Shown: positions 35,040 to 44,321 of the stretch, piece by piece | Layout of the letters: every line of letters begins with the position of its first letter | Numbering within the stretch: position 1 is the stretch's first letter | Source of the DNA: Paratissierella sp033809995 | Lineage (GTDB): Bacteria; Bacillota; Clostridia; Tissierellales; Tissierellaceae | NCBI GenBank assembly: GCA_033809995.1 | Contig: JAPXKQ010000004.1 | Coordinates: forward strand, 18,412 to 82,411 | Direction: 5' to 3' | DNA length: 64,000 bases | Program-made: the position numbers and the translations under genes | Notes under the pieces: generated by a model | What the model was told of the DNA's origin: nothing | Databases searched by the model: none | Seen by the model: only the letters and a program-made list of their open reading frames with translations

Positions 35040-35149
35040 AAATCACAATGCACAATGCACAATTATGAAAGCAGTGAATTAGGGTCAAAAGACCCAAAAA
35101 CATTACCCTAGCAATTGTGAATTGAGAACTGTGAACTGTGAATTGATTG
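35040..35149 (+). repeat. MITE-like element built from 7-nt TGTGAAT units, inside the tRNA cluster (element A)
   Basis: The left arm of CACAATG-type units leads into ACAATTATGAAAG. In the centre is a small hairpin GGGTC-AAAA-GACCC. The right arm is AATTGTGAATTGAGAACTGTGAACTGTGAATTGAT, read here as separate 7-nt units. The arms are inverted relative to each other. The element fills the whole gap between tRNA-Phe and tRNA-Gly. It has the same layout as the element at 48503. Confidence 0.72.
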
Positions 35150-35150
35150 T

Positions 35151-35225
35151 GCGGAAGTGGCTCAGTGGTAGAGCATCGCCTTGCCAAGGCGAGGGTCGCG
35201 AGTTCGAATCTCGTCTTCCGCTCCA
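35151..35225 (+). tRNA. tRNA-Gly (GCC)
   Basis: Acceptor GCGGAAG / CTTCCGC with discriminator T and encoded CCA, anticodon loop TTGCCAA (GCC), and T-loop AGTTCGAATCT. Confidence 0.97.
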
Positions 35226-35233
35226 GAATATTT

Positions 35234-35307
<74 letters not shown>

Positions 35308-35318
35308 AATGACATTAT

Positions 35319-35350
35319 ACCTTCTAATTTACTAGAAGGTTTATTTTTTT
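35319..35350 (+). terminator. Terminator of the tRNA cluster
   Basis: The stem ACCTTCTA / TAGAAGGT with a 6-nt loop is followed by TTATTTTTTT. Confidence 0.85.
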
Positions 35351-35365
35351 GTGGAGGAAAAAAAT

Positions 35366-36112
35366 ATGCAAAATCCATTTATACCATTAAAACAGGCAAA
35401 TCTTACAATAATTGACGGCAGGGTTGATGAAGTAACCGTAAAGAAATTGGAAAAACTAAATATTAAAGTAATAAGAACTATTAAATGTGTCGATGTTCAG
35501 GAAAGCATTTCTTATCACCCTGACATAGTATTACATCCTATAGATCATAAAACTTTAATTGTAGCTCCAAATGTATATGATTATTATGCAGATAGTTTGT
35601 CTAATTTGGGTATAAAGGTCATAAAAGGAGAGACGGTACTGAAATATGACTATCCTTTTGATATTGCATATAATGTAGGGAGACTAAAAGATATCGCCAT
35701 TCATAATTTTAAATACACTGATGAAAAATTAAAATTTTATTTAAAAAAGAAAAATTTAAGTTTTATTAATGTTAATCAGGGTTATACAAAATGTTCTTTA
35801 GCTATTGTTGACGATATAAGTGGGATAACATCAGATAGCTATATATACAAAACTTTAAGCAATCAAGGATACCATATGCTATTGATTCAACCAGGATATA
35901 TAAATTTAGCAAATGAAAAATATGGTTTTATAGGCGGAGCTACAGGCAGTTTATCCGTTGATACGATTATATTTTCTGGAACACTTAATCATCATCCTGA
36001 TTATAATAAAATAGTTAATTTTATTAATGAAAGAGGGAAAAATATATTATATTTATCAAAAAATCAAATAGCTGATTTTGGAACAATAATAAATCTTAAT
36101 TATATATGTTAA
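35366..36112 (+). CDS. DUF6873-like protein (GME/deiminase-type fold)
   Basis: This 248-aa soluble protein starts at ATG 35366, behind GGAGG. It shows spaced motifs reminiscent of the guanidino-modifying (deiminase) fold: DIVLHPIDHKTLIVAPNVYDYY, KYDYPFDIAYNVGRLKDIAIHN-type text read in parts, VNQGYTKCSLAIVD and GFIGGATGSL. I recall this family as DUF6873 in Clostridia; no reaction is established. It may read through from the tRNA terminator or have its own promoter. Function not assigned. Confidence 0.75.
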   Translation: MQNPFIPLKQANLTIIDGRVDEVTVKKLEKLNIKVIRTIKCVDVQESISYHPDIVLHPIDHKTLIVAPNVYDYYADSLSNLGIKVIKGETVLKYDYPFDIAYNVGRLKDIAIHNFKYTDEKLKFYLKKKNLSFINVNQGYTKCSLAIVDDISGITSDSYIYKTLSNQGYHMLLIQPGYINLANEKYGFIGGATGSLSVDTIIFSGTLNHHPDYNKIVNFINERGKNILYLSKNQIADFGTIINLNYIC

Positions 36113-36171
36113 TTTTTATATAGTATACTCATTTATTCAGAGACCATACTATTAGGTAAGGGAGTGATAAT

Positions 36172-37017
36172 GTGGTACCCATCAGAATTAGCACCAATTT
36201 ACCAAAAGATAAAATCAATGAACTTATACTTTCTCATTCTTTAGATGAACATATAAGTATATTGAATGAGTCTAGTGAAAATGAAATTTCTTCCTTTGTT
36301 ATAAATAAAAAAAAATTAGACGAGATAATCTTTTATAATAGTCTTGCAGAAATGGTTTTTAATTTAATCAATAGATTTTATATGGAAAAATTTATATTTG
36401 ATAGGGTAGATGAACTTCTTAAGGACTTCTCACAAAGTGAAATGGATGTTATAGGGAATACCGTATATGATTTATTATTAGATAACGACTATTTTGTAAA
36501 AGAAAAAAATAAAATAAAAGAAGGATTAAGAGATTATTTAGCTGAAAACAATACACTAATAATAGACGGTTATTTAAGATTTCGTTCAGACTCCTATAAA
36601 GATTTAATCGATTTAATAATAGAAAAAGTAGTTTTAGATATTCAAATGGAAACTGAATACGAAGAATTTATATATATGCTTCAATATTATCTAGATTCTC
36701 AGTATCCCAAATATGATATTGTTAATGTAATAATTAAAGAAAACAATTATTACCTAGTTGATTCTAAATATAAACAAATAGAAAATCCAACAATTTACTC
36801 TATTATAGAGGAATATGGGAAGGATGATTTTAGTAAGGCTGATATCCTAGTAAGTTCATTAATAATTTTAGCTCCGAATAAAATAGTCGTTCATATGAAA
36901 AACGATAAAGAAAAGGATTTGCTAATGATATTAAAAAGAATATTCACAAATAGATTAAGTTTTTGTTATAGCTGTGATTTATGTGATGGTTACAAACCAA
37001 ATTTAGATAATGAATAA
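36172..37017 (+). CDS. ytxC: YtxC-like sporulation protein
   Basis: This 281-aa protein starts at GTG 36172 after AGGGAGTGA. The region IFDRVDELLKDFSQSEMDVI, then GYLRFRSDSYKDLIDLIIEK, fits the YtxC family found in spore formers. Near the C-terminus is a CYSCDLCDGY cysteine cluster. No membrane segment is visible. The molecular role is unknown; the sporulation link comes from family distribution. It ends in a terminator. Confidence 0.83.
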   Translation: MVPIRISTNLPKDKINELILSHSLDEHISILNESSENEISSFVINKKKLDEIIFYNSLAEMVFNLINRFYMEKFIFDRVDELLKDFSQSEMDVIGNTVYDLLLDNDYFVKEKNKIKEGLRDYLAENNTLIIDGYLRFRSDSYKDLIDLIIEKVVLDIQMETEYEEFIYMLQYYLDSQYPKYDIVNVIIKENNYYLVDSKYKQIENPTIYSIIEEYGKDDFSKADILVSSLIILAPNKIVVHMKNDKEKDLLMILKRIFTNRLSFCYSCDLCDGYKPNLDNE

Positions 37018-37042
37018 GAGTTGAGTAAATTCAACTCTTTTC
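37016..37042 (+). terminator. Terminator after ytxC
   Basis: The stem AAGAGTTGA-GTAAAT-TCAACTCTT is followed by TT. The 5' arm begins at the stop codon. Confidence 0.78.
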
Positions 37043-37110
37043 ATTTATGTATTTGAATAATATTACAAAAATGGTATTATAATATGAAAGATAGTAATGG
37101 AGGTATACTT

Positions 37111-38421
37111 ATGAGTGTAAAGATAGTCAAACCATCTATATTGCCAGGCTTCATGGAATTGATGCCAACTGATCAAATATTATTTAACAAAATGATGGAT
37201 ACAATAAGAAAAAATTATGAGAAATTTGGATTTTTACCAATAGACACGCCTTTAATTGAGAAATCTGAAGTTCTTTTGGCTAAGGGTGGCGGGGAAACTG
37301 AAAAACAAATTTATAAAGTAGTAAAAGGCAGCACTGATATGTCCTTAAGATTTGACTTAACTGTACCCTTAGCTAGATACGTGGCACAATATTATTCTGA
37401 ATTAACTTTCCCTTATAGAAGATATCATATTGGAAAGGTATATCGAGGAGAAAGAAATCAAAAGGGTAGATTTAGAGAGTTCTATCAGGCAGATATTGAT
37501 ATCATAGGCAATGGTACGTTAGACATTGTAAATGATGCAGAAATTCCAAGTGTAATTTACTCAACGTTTAAGGACCTAGGCTTTGATTCATTTACCATTA
37601 GAATAAACAATAGAAAGGTCTTAAAAGGATTTTTTAAAAACGTTGGTATAGAAGATTCTACATTTGTATTAAGAACTGTAGATAAGCTTGAAAAGATAGG
37701 AATAGAAAATGTTAAAAGTGAATTATCAGAATTTGGTTTAAATGATAATATTATAGACCAAATAATAAGATTTATATCCATAAAAGGAAGCAATGAAGAA
37801 ATAATAAATAGTTTAAAAGAATTGAATATTGAAGATGAAATATTTAATGAAGGTGTAAATGAGCTAGAAACTGTTTCAAGATATATTGGCTTATTTGGTG
37901 TACCAGAAGAAAATTATCAAATAGATTTAACTATTGCTAGGGGATTGGATTATTATACAGGTACTGTTTATGAGACTTTCCTAAATGATTATCCTAGCAT
38001 AGGCAGTGTTTGTTCAGGTGGTAGATATGATGATTTGGCTACATATTATACTACACAGAAGTTGCCAGGTGTTGGTATCTCCATTGGACTTACTAGATTA
38101 TTTTATCAATTAAGAGAAGCAAATATCATCGAAGGGAAGGACAATTCTTTAACTAAAGTAGTTATAATTCCTATGGAAGGATACATGGATTATGCAATAA
38201 AGGCTTCAAATACCTTAAGAAAAGCAGATATATATGCACAAGTATATTTTGAAAGCGGGAAAATAGGAAAGAAATTTAATTACGCTGATAAGCTTAATAT
38301 ACCTTATACTATAGTTGTAGGTAAAGATGAAGCAGATAACAATAAATATGCATTAAAGAATATGTCTACTGGTGAACAATCTTTATTAAGTATAGAAGAA
38401 GTAATTAATAGGCTAAAATAA
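37111..38421 (+). CDS. hisS: Histidyl-tRNA synthetase
   Basis: This 436-aa class II enzyme has motif 2 in YRRYHIGKVYRGERNQKGRFREFYQADIDI (read in parts), the histidine A signature LTIARGLDYYTGTVYE and motif 3 in LPGVGISIGLTRLFYQL. The C-terminal anticodon-binding domain holds VVIIPMEGYMDYAI and GKKFNYADKLNIPY. ATG 37111 follows GGAGG; a second in-frame ATG at 37084 has no ribosome binding site. The sequence is a good fit to full HisS rather than HisZ because the anticodon domain is intact. Unlike trpS, valS and thrS here, no T-box leader precedes it. Confidence 0.92.
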   Translation: MSVKIVKPSILPGFMELMPTDQILFNKMMDTIRKNYEKFGFLPIDTPLIEKSEVLLAKGGGETEKQIYKVVKGSTDMSLRFDLTVPLARYVAQYYSELTFPYRRYHIGKVYRGERNQKGRFREFYQADIDIIGNGTLDIVNDAEIPSVIYSTFKDLGFDSFTIRINNRKVLKGFFKNVGIEDSTFVLRTVDKLEKIGIENVKSELSEFGLNDNIIDQIIRFISIKGSNEEIINSLKELNIEDEIFNEGVNELETVSRYIGLFGVPEENYQIDLTIARGLDYYTGTVYETFLNDYPSIGSVCSGGRYDDLATYYTTQKLPGVGISIGLTRLFYQLREANIIEGKDNSLTKVVIIPMEGYMDYAIKASNTLRKADIYAQVYFESGKIGKKFNYADKLNIPYTIVVGKDEADNNKYALKNMSTGEQSLLSIEEVINRLK

Positions 38422-38429
38422 AAATTTGT

Positions 38430-38465
38430 TACAATTCACAGTTCACAATTCACAATGCACAGTTG
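38430..38465 (+). repeat. 7-nt-unit repeat (element D, single arm)
   Basis: CAATTCACAG, TTCACAATTCACAATGCACAG units follow each other 9 bp after the hisS stop. This is the same family as the elements at 35040 and 48503, but no matching right arm is clear. Confidence 0.62.
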
Positions 38466-38535
38466 TTAAAGTCAAGCTATGGGGTTTTAAAAGAGGAAAT
38501 ACCTGCGCCTTGCTTGGGATGACAAAAGCCGAAGG

Positions 38536-38572
38536 CGTCATTTCGACTGTAATGGAGAAATTTCAGTTTTTA
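38536..38572 (+). repeat. Dispersed hairpin repeat (copy 3, degenerate)
   Basis: CGTCATTTCGACTGTAATGG ... AGAAATTTCAGTTTTT keeps the GTCAT start and the T-run end, with a changed middle. The hisS-thrS gap (499 bp) holds this, element D and the T-box leader. Confidence 0.45.
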
Positions 38573-38632
38573 ACTGTTAATAGTAACAAAAATTTGGGTT
38601 AGTACGAAAGTATCAGTTAATTCAAAATTATC

Positions 38633-38661
38633 TTGACATTTATAGTTTAAGGGTTTAAAAT
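38633..38661 (+). promoter_or_regulatory. Sigma-A promoter of the thrS T-box unit
   Basis: TTGACA (38633-38638), a 17-nt spacer and TAAAAT (38656-38661). Confidence 0.78.
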
Positions 38662-38667
38662 ATATTG

Positions 38668-38895
38668 TAATTTCATATAAAGCTTTGAAGGGAAGAGTAG
38701 ATTAAGTTAACTTTAAGAGAGAGGAAATCTAGGCTGAGAATTTCCTTAAGATAAGATTTAATTGAAGACCACCCCTAAGCTGAATCCGAATTAAGGATAT
38801 CCGTTGTAAAACGTTATATAAGTTGAGAAGTAAATAGGGTGGAACCACGATGCCTTTCGTCCCTACAATTTTTGTAGGGGTGAAAGGTTTTTTTT
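38668..38895 (+). promoter_or_regulatory. T-box riboswitch upstream of thrS
   Basis: The T-box motif AGGGTGGAACCACGA lies at 38836-38850. It is followed by a long terminator stem CCTTTC...CCCTACAA / TTGTAGGG...GAAAGG with T8 (38853-38895). The Thr codon ACC at 38768-38770 (GAAGACCACC) is a candidate specifier. Confidence 0.92.
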
Positions 38896-38920
38896 ATTTA
38901 ATTTTGAGGAGGGAATTTAG

Positions 38921-40828
38921 ATGATAAAAATTACTTTGCCAGACGGTTCTGTAAGAGAGTATGAAAGCGGAATAAAGGTTTACGATGTAGTTAAAGACAT
39001 CTCAGAAGGATTAGCTAGAGTCGCATTAGGTGCAGTAGTAAATGATGACATAAAGGGATTACAAGAGACAATTGATGAAGATTCATCATTTAGAGTTGTT
39101 AAGTTTGAAGATAAAGAAGGGAAGCAAATCTTTTGGCATACTTCAGCCCATATTATGGCTTTAGCTGTTCAAAGATTGTTCCCAGATGTTAAATTTGCTA
39201 TAGGGCCTGCTATTGACAATGGCTTCTACTATGACTTTGATACTGAACACAGATTTACTCCAGATGATTTAGAAAAAATCGAAGATGAGATGGCTAATAT
39301 CGTTAAAGAAGGATATATGCTAGAAAGATTTGTAATGCCAAGAAATGAAGCTATTGAGTACTTTAAAGAAAAGGGAGAAGTATATAAAGTAGATTTAATT
39401 GAGCATTTTCCAGAAGATGAAGAGATTTCTTTCTATAAATTAGGTGATTTTACTGACCTTTGTGCAGGTCCACACCTATATGATATAAAGAAGGTAAAAG
39501 CAATAAAATTATTAAGTATTGCAGGAGCATATTGGCGTGGTGATGAGAAGAACAAAATGCTTCAAAGAATTTATGGAACTACTTTTGAAAAGAAGAAAGA
39601 GTTAGAAGAATACCTAAATAGACTAGAGGAAGCAAAGAGGAGAGATCATAGAAAGCTAGGAAAAGAATTGGATTTATTTAGTATGCATGACGAGGGACCA
39701 GGGTTCCCATTCTTCCATCCAAAGGGAATGGTTTTAAGAAATGTATTGGAGGATTTCTGGAGAGAAGAACATACTAAGAGAGGCTATGGTGAAATCAAAA
39801 CTCCTCTTATTCTAAATGAAGCTTTATGGCATCAATCAGGTCACTGGGATCATTATAAAGAAAATATGTATTTCACAAATATAGATGAAGGCGAATATGC
39901 AATCAAGCCTATGAATTGTCCAGGGTCTATACTTGTATATAAATCTAAGATGTACAGCTATAGAGATTTTCCCTTAAGATTAGCTGAATTAGGATTGGTT
40001 CATAGACATGAATTATCAGGTGCTTTACATGGTCTTATGAGAGTAAGAAGCTTTACTCAAGATGATGCCCATCTATATATGATACCTTCACAAGTTAAGG
40101 AAGAAATAAAGAAGGTAATAGATTTAGCTGATTATATCTATGGAATATTTGGCTTTAAATATCATATTGAATTATCCACTAGACCAGAAAATTCAATGGG
40201 AACTGAAGAACAATGGGAGCTTGCTACAAATAGCTTAAGAGAAGCTTTAGAGGAAAAGAACATTGATTATGTATTAAATGAAGGTGACGGTGCTTTTTAT
40301 GGACCTAAGATTGACTTTCATCTTGAAGATGCCATAGGTAGAACATGGCAATGTGGTACTATTCAATTGGATTTCCAAATGCCAGAAAGATTTGACTTAA
40401 CTTATATTGACAAGGATAATGAAAAGAAAAGACCTGTTATGGTTCATAGAACAATTCTAGGTAGTATGGAAAGATTTATGGGTATTTTAATAGAACACTT
40501 TGCAGGCAAATTCCCAGTTTGGATAGCTCCAGTTCAGGTAAGTATACTTCCAATATCGGATAAATTCAATGATTATGCATATGAATTGAAGAAGACTATG
40601 GAAGATAATGGTATAAGGGTTGAAGTTGATGATAGAGCTGAGAAAATAGGATTCAAAATTAGGGAAGCTCAAATGCAAAGAATACCATATATGCTTGTTG
40701 TAGGTGAAAAGGAAGTAGAACAAAACTTAGTTTCTGTAAGAAAAAGAGACCATGGTGATTTAGGTCAAAAACCAGTAGCTGAATTTATAGAAAATATATT
40801 AGAAGAAATAGAAAACAAAACAATATAA
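38921..40828 (+). CDS. thrS: Threonyl-tRNA synthetase
   Basis: This 635-aa class II synthetase has the full bacterial layout: TGS domain (1-60, ITLPDGSVREYESG), editing domain with HTSAHIMALAVQRLF and DLCAGPHLYDI (zinc and proofreading residues), a catalytic core with MNCPGSILVYKS and HRHELSGALHGLMRVRSFTQDD, motif 3 in VMVHRTILGSMERFMGIL, and the anticodon-binding domain at the end. ATG 38921 follows GGAGGGA. T-box-controlled, single gene, ends in a terminator shared with the convergent FtsH-like gene. Confidence 0.98.
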   Translation: MIKITLPDGSVREYESGIKVYDVVKDISEGLARVALGAVVNDDIKGLQETIDEDSSFRVVKFEDKEGKQIFWHTSAHIMALAVQRLFPDVKFAIGPAIDNGFYYDFDTEHRFTPDDLEKIEDEMANIVKEGYMLERFVMPRNEAIEYFKEKGEVYKVDLIEHFPEDEEISFYKLGDFTDLCAGPHLYDIKKVKAIKLLSIAGAYWRGDEKNKMLQRIYGTTFEKKKELEEYLNRLEEAKRRDHRKLGKELDLFSMHDEGPGFPFFHPKGMVLRNVLEDFWREEHTKRGYGEIKTPLILNEALWHQSGHWDHYKENMYFTNIDEGEYAIKPMNCPGSILVYKSKMYSYRDFPLRLAELGLVHRHELSGALHGLMRVRSFTQDDAHLYMIPSQVKEEIKKVIDLADYIYGIFGFKYHIELSTRPENSMGTEEQWELATNSLREALEEKNIDYVLNEGDGAFYGPKIDFHLEDAIGRTWQCGTIQLDFQMPERFDLTYIDKDNEKKRPVMVHRTILGSMERFMGILIEHFAGKFPVWIAPVQVSILPISDKFNDYAYELKKTMEDNGIRVEVDDRAEKIGFKIREAQMQRIPYMLVVGEKEVEQNLVSVRKRDHGDLGQKPVAEFIENILEEIENKTI

Positions 40829-40841
40829 AAATAAAACCAAA

Positions 40842-40878
40842 TAGTAGGGGACGGTTTCCACGCCGTCCCTACTTTATT
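40842..40878. terminator. Bidirectional terminator between thrS and the FtsH-like gene
   Basis: AGTAGGGGACGG / CCGTCCCTACT with an 8-nt loop has T/A tracts on both sides. The protease stop codon lies next to it. Confidence 0.8.
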
Positions 40879-42427
40879 ATGTCGCATAATCTAAAGGAGT
40901 TTCATGTTTTTCAAAGATTAAATCCAATTGATCTTTATCTATTGTCTCATTTTCTAGCAATGTATTTGCAATATCATGAAGTATATGACTATGTTCCTCA
41001 ATTATGGTTAGAGCCTGCTTATAACACGTATCGGTTATTTTCTTAATTTCAACTCTTATACTATCATAATTGTATCTTATATAGAGTTCATCCAATGCTA
41101 ATGTGCCAAGAGAACTCATACCGTAACTACAAACCATTTCTCTTGCGATTTCAGTAGCTTTATTCAAATCATCTTTAGAGCCTGTGGTTATTTCATTAAA
41201 AATGTATTTTTCAGCAGCTCTTCCGGCTAGTAAGCCTGTAATCCTATTATTTAGCTCCCTTTCTGTTAGTAGATATCTTTCTTCTTCTGGGAATTTTAGA
41301 ACATATCCTAAAGCCTGGCCCCTAGGAACTATGGATATCTTTTGTATCAAATCAGTATCCAAAATTTTTGATACTAAAGCGTGGCCTGCTTCATGGAATG
41401 CTACAGTATTTTTTTCTTTTAGTAATACTGTAGGGTTTTTAAGTTCCAATCCTGCCAATACCCTTTCGATGGCTGCATCAAATTCAAGAGCTGAAATTAT
41501 TGACTTATCTTTTCTTACTGCAATTATTGCTGCCTCATTTGCTATATTTGCTAACTGTGCCCCTGACAATCCCGTTGTTTTTTTTGCCAATTCCTTTATA
41601 CTAATTGTTTTATCTAAAGGTTTATTGTTTGTATGAACTTCAAGTATTTTTTCTCTTGCCTTAACATTTGGATTACCAACATATATATGTCTATCAAATC
41701 TTCCTGGTCTTAACAATGCCTCATCCAATAGGTCTAATCTGTTTGTTGCTCCTATTACGATTACGGTTTCGTTTGTGTTGAACCCATCTAGTTCGATTAA
41801 AAGCTGATTTAATGTTTGGTCTTTTTCATTATTGGATTCCATATTTCTTCTAGTACCGATTGCGTCAATTTCATCAATAAATACAATACTAGGCGCTTCT
41901 TTTTTGGCTCTTTCAAACAGGGTTCTTACTCTTTTAGCTCCAACACCTACATATTTTTCAACAAATTCAGAGCCACTGGCATATAAAAAGGTAGAATTTG
42001 TTTCTCCTGCTACAGCTTTGGCTAATAAAGTCTTTCCAGTACCTGGTGGTCCATAAAATAAAATTCCCTTTGGAATTTTGGCCCCCATCCTTTTATATTT
42101 TTGTGAATTGTTGATGAAATCAATTGTTTCCTGTAACTCCTCTTTTATCTCTTCTAAACCTGCTACATCTTTAAAGGAGACGTTTGGTTTATCTCTGTCC
42201 TTACTTGCATCTTTTTCTGTTGTTAGCAGAGAAGGCATGAGTTGAGGTTTATCATTGATTTTCATATAATAGATAAGGAGAACTAATGTAATTGAAAACA
42301 CTAATAATTTATCCCCTAATCTGAAGCTTTTTAAGTCTGAAATGGGAAATATTTGATTAAATATAAGTATTGTAGATGCAATTACTCCCAAAATTAGAAA
42401 AAAGAATATTATGTTTTTTTTCTTCAA
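40877..42427 (-). CDS. Compact FtsH-like AAA+ zinc metalloprotease
   Basis: This 516-aa membrane-anchored ATP-dependent protease has two predicted helices close together (about 5-27 and 42-57), leaving only about 15 residues outside the membrane; ordinary FtsH has roughly 70-80 there. The AAA domain shows Walker A GPPGTGKT, Walker B SIVFIDEIDAIG, the SRH region ATNRLDLLDEALLRPGRFDR and the pore loop FVEKYVGVGA. The peptidase has HEAGH and the third ligand region in TTGSKDDLNKATEIAREMV. It is also shorter than FtsH (about 600-650 aa) at the C-terminus. It is probably a paralogue of the housekeeping FtsH. Confidence 0.92.
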   Translation of the reverse strand: MKKKNIIFFFLILGVIASTILIFNQIFPISDLKSFRLGDKLLVFSITLVLLIYYMKINDKPQLMPSLLTTEKDASKDRDKPNVSFKDVAGLEEIKEELQETIDFINNSQKYKRMGAKIPKGILFYGPPGTGKTLLAKAVAGETNSTFLYASGSEFVEKYVGVGAKRVRTLFERAKKEAPSIVFIDEIDAIGTRRNMESNNEKDQTLNQLLIELDGFNTNETVIVIGATNRLDLLDEALLRPGRFDRHIYVGNPNVKAREKILEVHTNNKPLDKTISIKELAKKTTGLSGAQLANIANEAAIIAVRKDKSIISALEFDAAIERVLAGLELKNPTVLLKEKNTVAFHEAGHALVSKILDTDLIQKISIVPRGQALGYVLKFPEEERYLLTERELNNRITGLLAGRAAEKYIFNEITTGSKDDLNKATEIAREMVCSYGMSSLGTLALDELYIRYNYDSIRVEIKKITDTCYKQALTIIEEHSHILHDIANTLLENETIDKDQLDLIFEKHETPLDYAT

Positions 42428-42557
42428 TGTATCCCCACCTTAAAATATTCTAATTTTAGTGTAACCAAAAGAACTTTTTATATAATCGATTTATTTACTG
42501 GAAGTTAATTTTTAAAATGGGTATAATTGTATTAAGAAAGTTTATGAGGTGAATTTA

Positions 42558-43955
42558 ATGGATTTTTTAAAATTGATTGATGGCTACAAAGATGAAATTA
42601 TTAAGACAACCCAAGAGATAGTTAAAATTAAATCTGTAGAGGAGGAGCCCCTTCATGGAATGCCATTTGGCGAAGGACCATATAAGGCATTAGAAAAGAC
42701 ATTGGATATAGCAGAAGATATGGGGTTTAATACAAAGAACCTTGAGGGATATGCAGGACATGTTGACTTTGGGGAAGGAGAAGAAGTCGTAGGTGTTCTA
42801 GCACATTTGGATGTTGTTCCAGAGGGTGAAGGGTGGACATATGGACCATATAGTGGAGAGATACATGATGGTAAAATATATGGCAGAGGGACAGTAGATG
42901 ATAAAGGACCAGCAGTAGCAACCTTATATGCTATGAAAGCTTTAAAAGAATCAGGAGTAGAGCTTAAAAGAAAGATTAGGCTGATACTTGGAGCAAATGA
43001 AGAAACAGGCTGGGGTTGCATGAAGCACTATTTTGAACATGAAAAAGCACCAGATATGGCATTTACTCCAGATGCTGAATTCCCTGTAATCCATGGCGAA
43101 AAGGGAATAATAATTTTTGATTTAGTATATAAACTAAACAACTCATCAGATTGTGATATAATTTTAAAGGACATAAAAGGTGGAAACGCACCAAATATGG
43201 TACCTGATAGTGCAGAAGCTATTCTAGAGGTAAAAGACTACAATCTTTTAGAAGAAGGATTTAAAAGATATATTGAAGAAAAGAATTATCCCATTACATT
43301 AAATAAAATAGGAACCCAAGTGAAGGTAGTTGCAAAAGGAATTTCTGCACATGGAAGCACACCTGAAAAAGGCGAGAATGCCATTACTTATCTTATGGAC
43401 TATCTAGGATATGTATTTAATGGAGAATGCTCAATCTGTAGGTTTATTGATGTATATAATCAAAGAATTGCATTTAAACACCATGGAGAAGGTATTGGAT
43501 GTGGATTTGAGGATGATATATCTGGTAAATTGAATTTTAATGTTGGTATGATAAAATTAGTAGAGGGAAAAATTGTACTTACCATAAATATTAGATATCC
43601 TATTAAAACTACTTCAAAAGAAGTTTATGATGGAATTAGAGAAAATCTAAAGGATACAAATATTGAGTTAGTAGTAGGAACAAAGGATACAAAACCTTTA
43701 TATGTTCCTAAGGATGATTTTTTAGTTGAGAAGCTAATGAATGTATATAGAGAATTTACAGGAGATATAAAATCCCAGCCAATTACAATAGGTGGAGGAA
43801 CATATGCAAGGGCTATGAAAAATGCAGTTGCATTTGGTCCAATGTTCCCAGGACAAGTTGAATTAGCACATCAAAAAGATGAGTATATAAGCATAGATCA
43901 TTTAATAAATATTACTAAGATATATGCAATGGCACTGTATGAGTTAGCAAAATAA
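42558..43955 (+). CDS. pepV: M20-family dipeptidase (PepV-like)
   Basis: This 465-aa zinc aminopeptidase/dipeptidase has metal-binding motifs GVLAHLDVVPEGEGW, YGRGTVDDKGPAVATLYA and ANEETGWGCMKHYF, with a lid domain insert and a C-terminal HQKDEYISIDHL. It resembles PepV/carnosinase-like enzymes that hydrolyse dipeptides after peptide uptake. ATG 42558 is six bases after GAGGTG; the in-frame GTG at 42549 is part of that box. Single gene, followed by a repeat-rich gap. Confidence 0.93.
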   Translation: MDFLKLIDGYKDEIIKTTQEIVKIKSVEEEPLHGMPFGEGPYKALEKTLDIAEDMGFNTKNLEGYAGHVDFGEGEEVVGVLAHLDVVPEGEGWTYGPYSGEIHDGKIYGRGTVDDKGPAVATLYAMKALKESGVELKRKIRLILGANEETGWGCMKHYFEHEKAPDMAFTPDAEFPVIHGEKGIIIFDLVYKLNNSSDCDIILKDIKGGNAPNMVPDSAEAILEVKDYNLLEEGFKRYIEEKNYPITLNKIGTQVKVVAKGISAHGSTPEKGENAITYLMDYLGYVFNGECSICRFIDVYNQRIAFKHHGEGIGCGFEDDISGKLNFNVGMIKLVEGKIVLTINIRYPIKTTSKEVYDGIRENLKDTNIELVVGTKDTKPLYVPKDDFLVEKLMNVYREFTGDIKSQPITIGGGTYARAMKNAVAFGPMFPGQVELAHQKDEYISIDHLINITKIYAMALYELAK

Positions 43956-44286
43956 CAGGTAATAGGTAATAGGTAAGAACTAAGAGTGAATAGTTGAAAG
44001 CATAGTGAACAACGAATAGTGAACAGTGAATACCCACTCTGTGAAATTTCTCCAAATCGAAGATTTGGGAAATTTCTACTGTCGGGCACACGGCAACAGC
44101 GAAGCTGTCATTCCGACCAACGTGGAGGAATCTCCTCTTTTGTATTAGTATAATGTCTGCAGGATGTCATCCTGAGTATATAGCAGTATAAGCTTTACTA
44201 TCGAAGGATCTCCGTTTTTAAGACAGTATGAGATAGACCACTATAATTGTGAATTGTGCATTGTGCATTGTGAATTAAAAATTTAT
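43956..44286 (+). repeat. Composite repeat-rich gap between the pepV-like gene and the infC promoter
   Basis: In order this holds tandem GGTAATA units (43958-43976); AGTGAAT/AGTGAAC units (about 43985-44033); a 15-pair stem with one bulge, GAAATTTC-CCAAATC against GATTTGG-GAAATTTC (44043-44076); a hairpin repeat copy TGTCATTCC...AATCTCCTCTTTT (44106-44141); a second copy TGTCATCCTGAG...GAAGGATCTCCGTTTTT (44165-44219); and 7-nt TGTGAAT/TGTGCAT units (44245-44276). No coding region. Confidence 0.7.
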
Positions 44287-44315
44287 TTGACAAATAAATT
44301 TTTATAGCATATAAT
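44287..44315 (+). promoter_or_regulatory. Consensus sigma-A promoter of infC-rpmI-rplT
   Basis: Exact TTGACA (44287-44292), 17-nt spacer and exact TATAAT (44310-44315), 11 bp after the end of the repeat block. Confidence 0.88.
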
Positions 44316-44321
44316 CTATTA

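Noticed and set aside
35040..35149. CRISPR-like array from the regularly spaced 7-nt units
   Set aside because: Units are directly adjacent without spacers and the two arms are inverted; no cas genes nearby.
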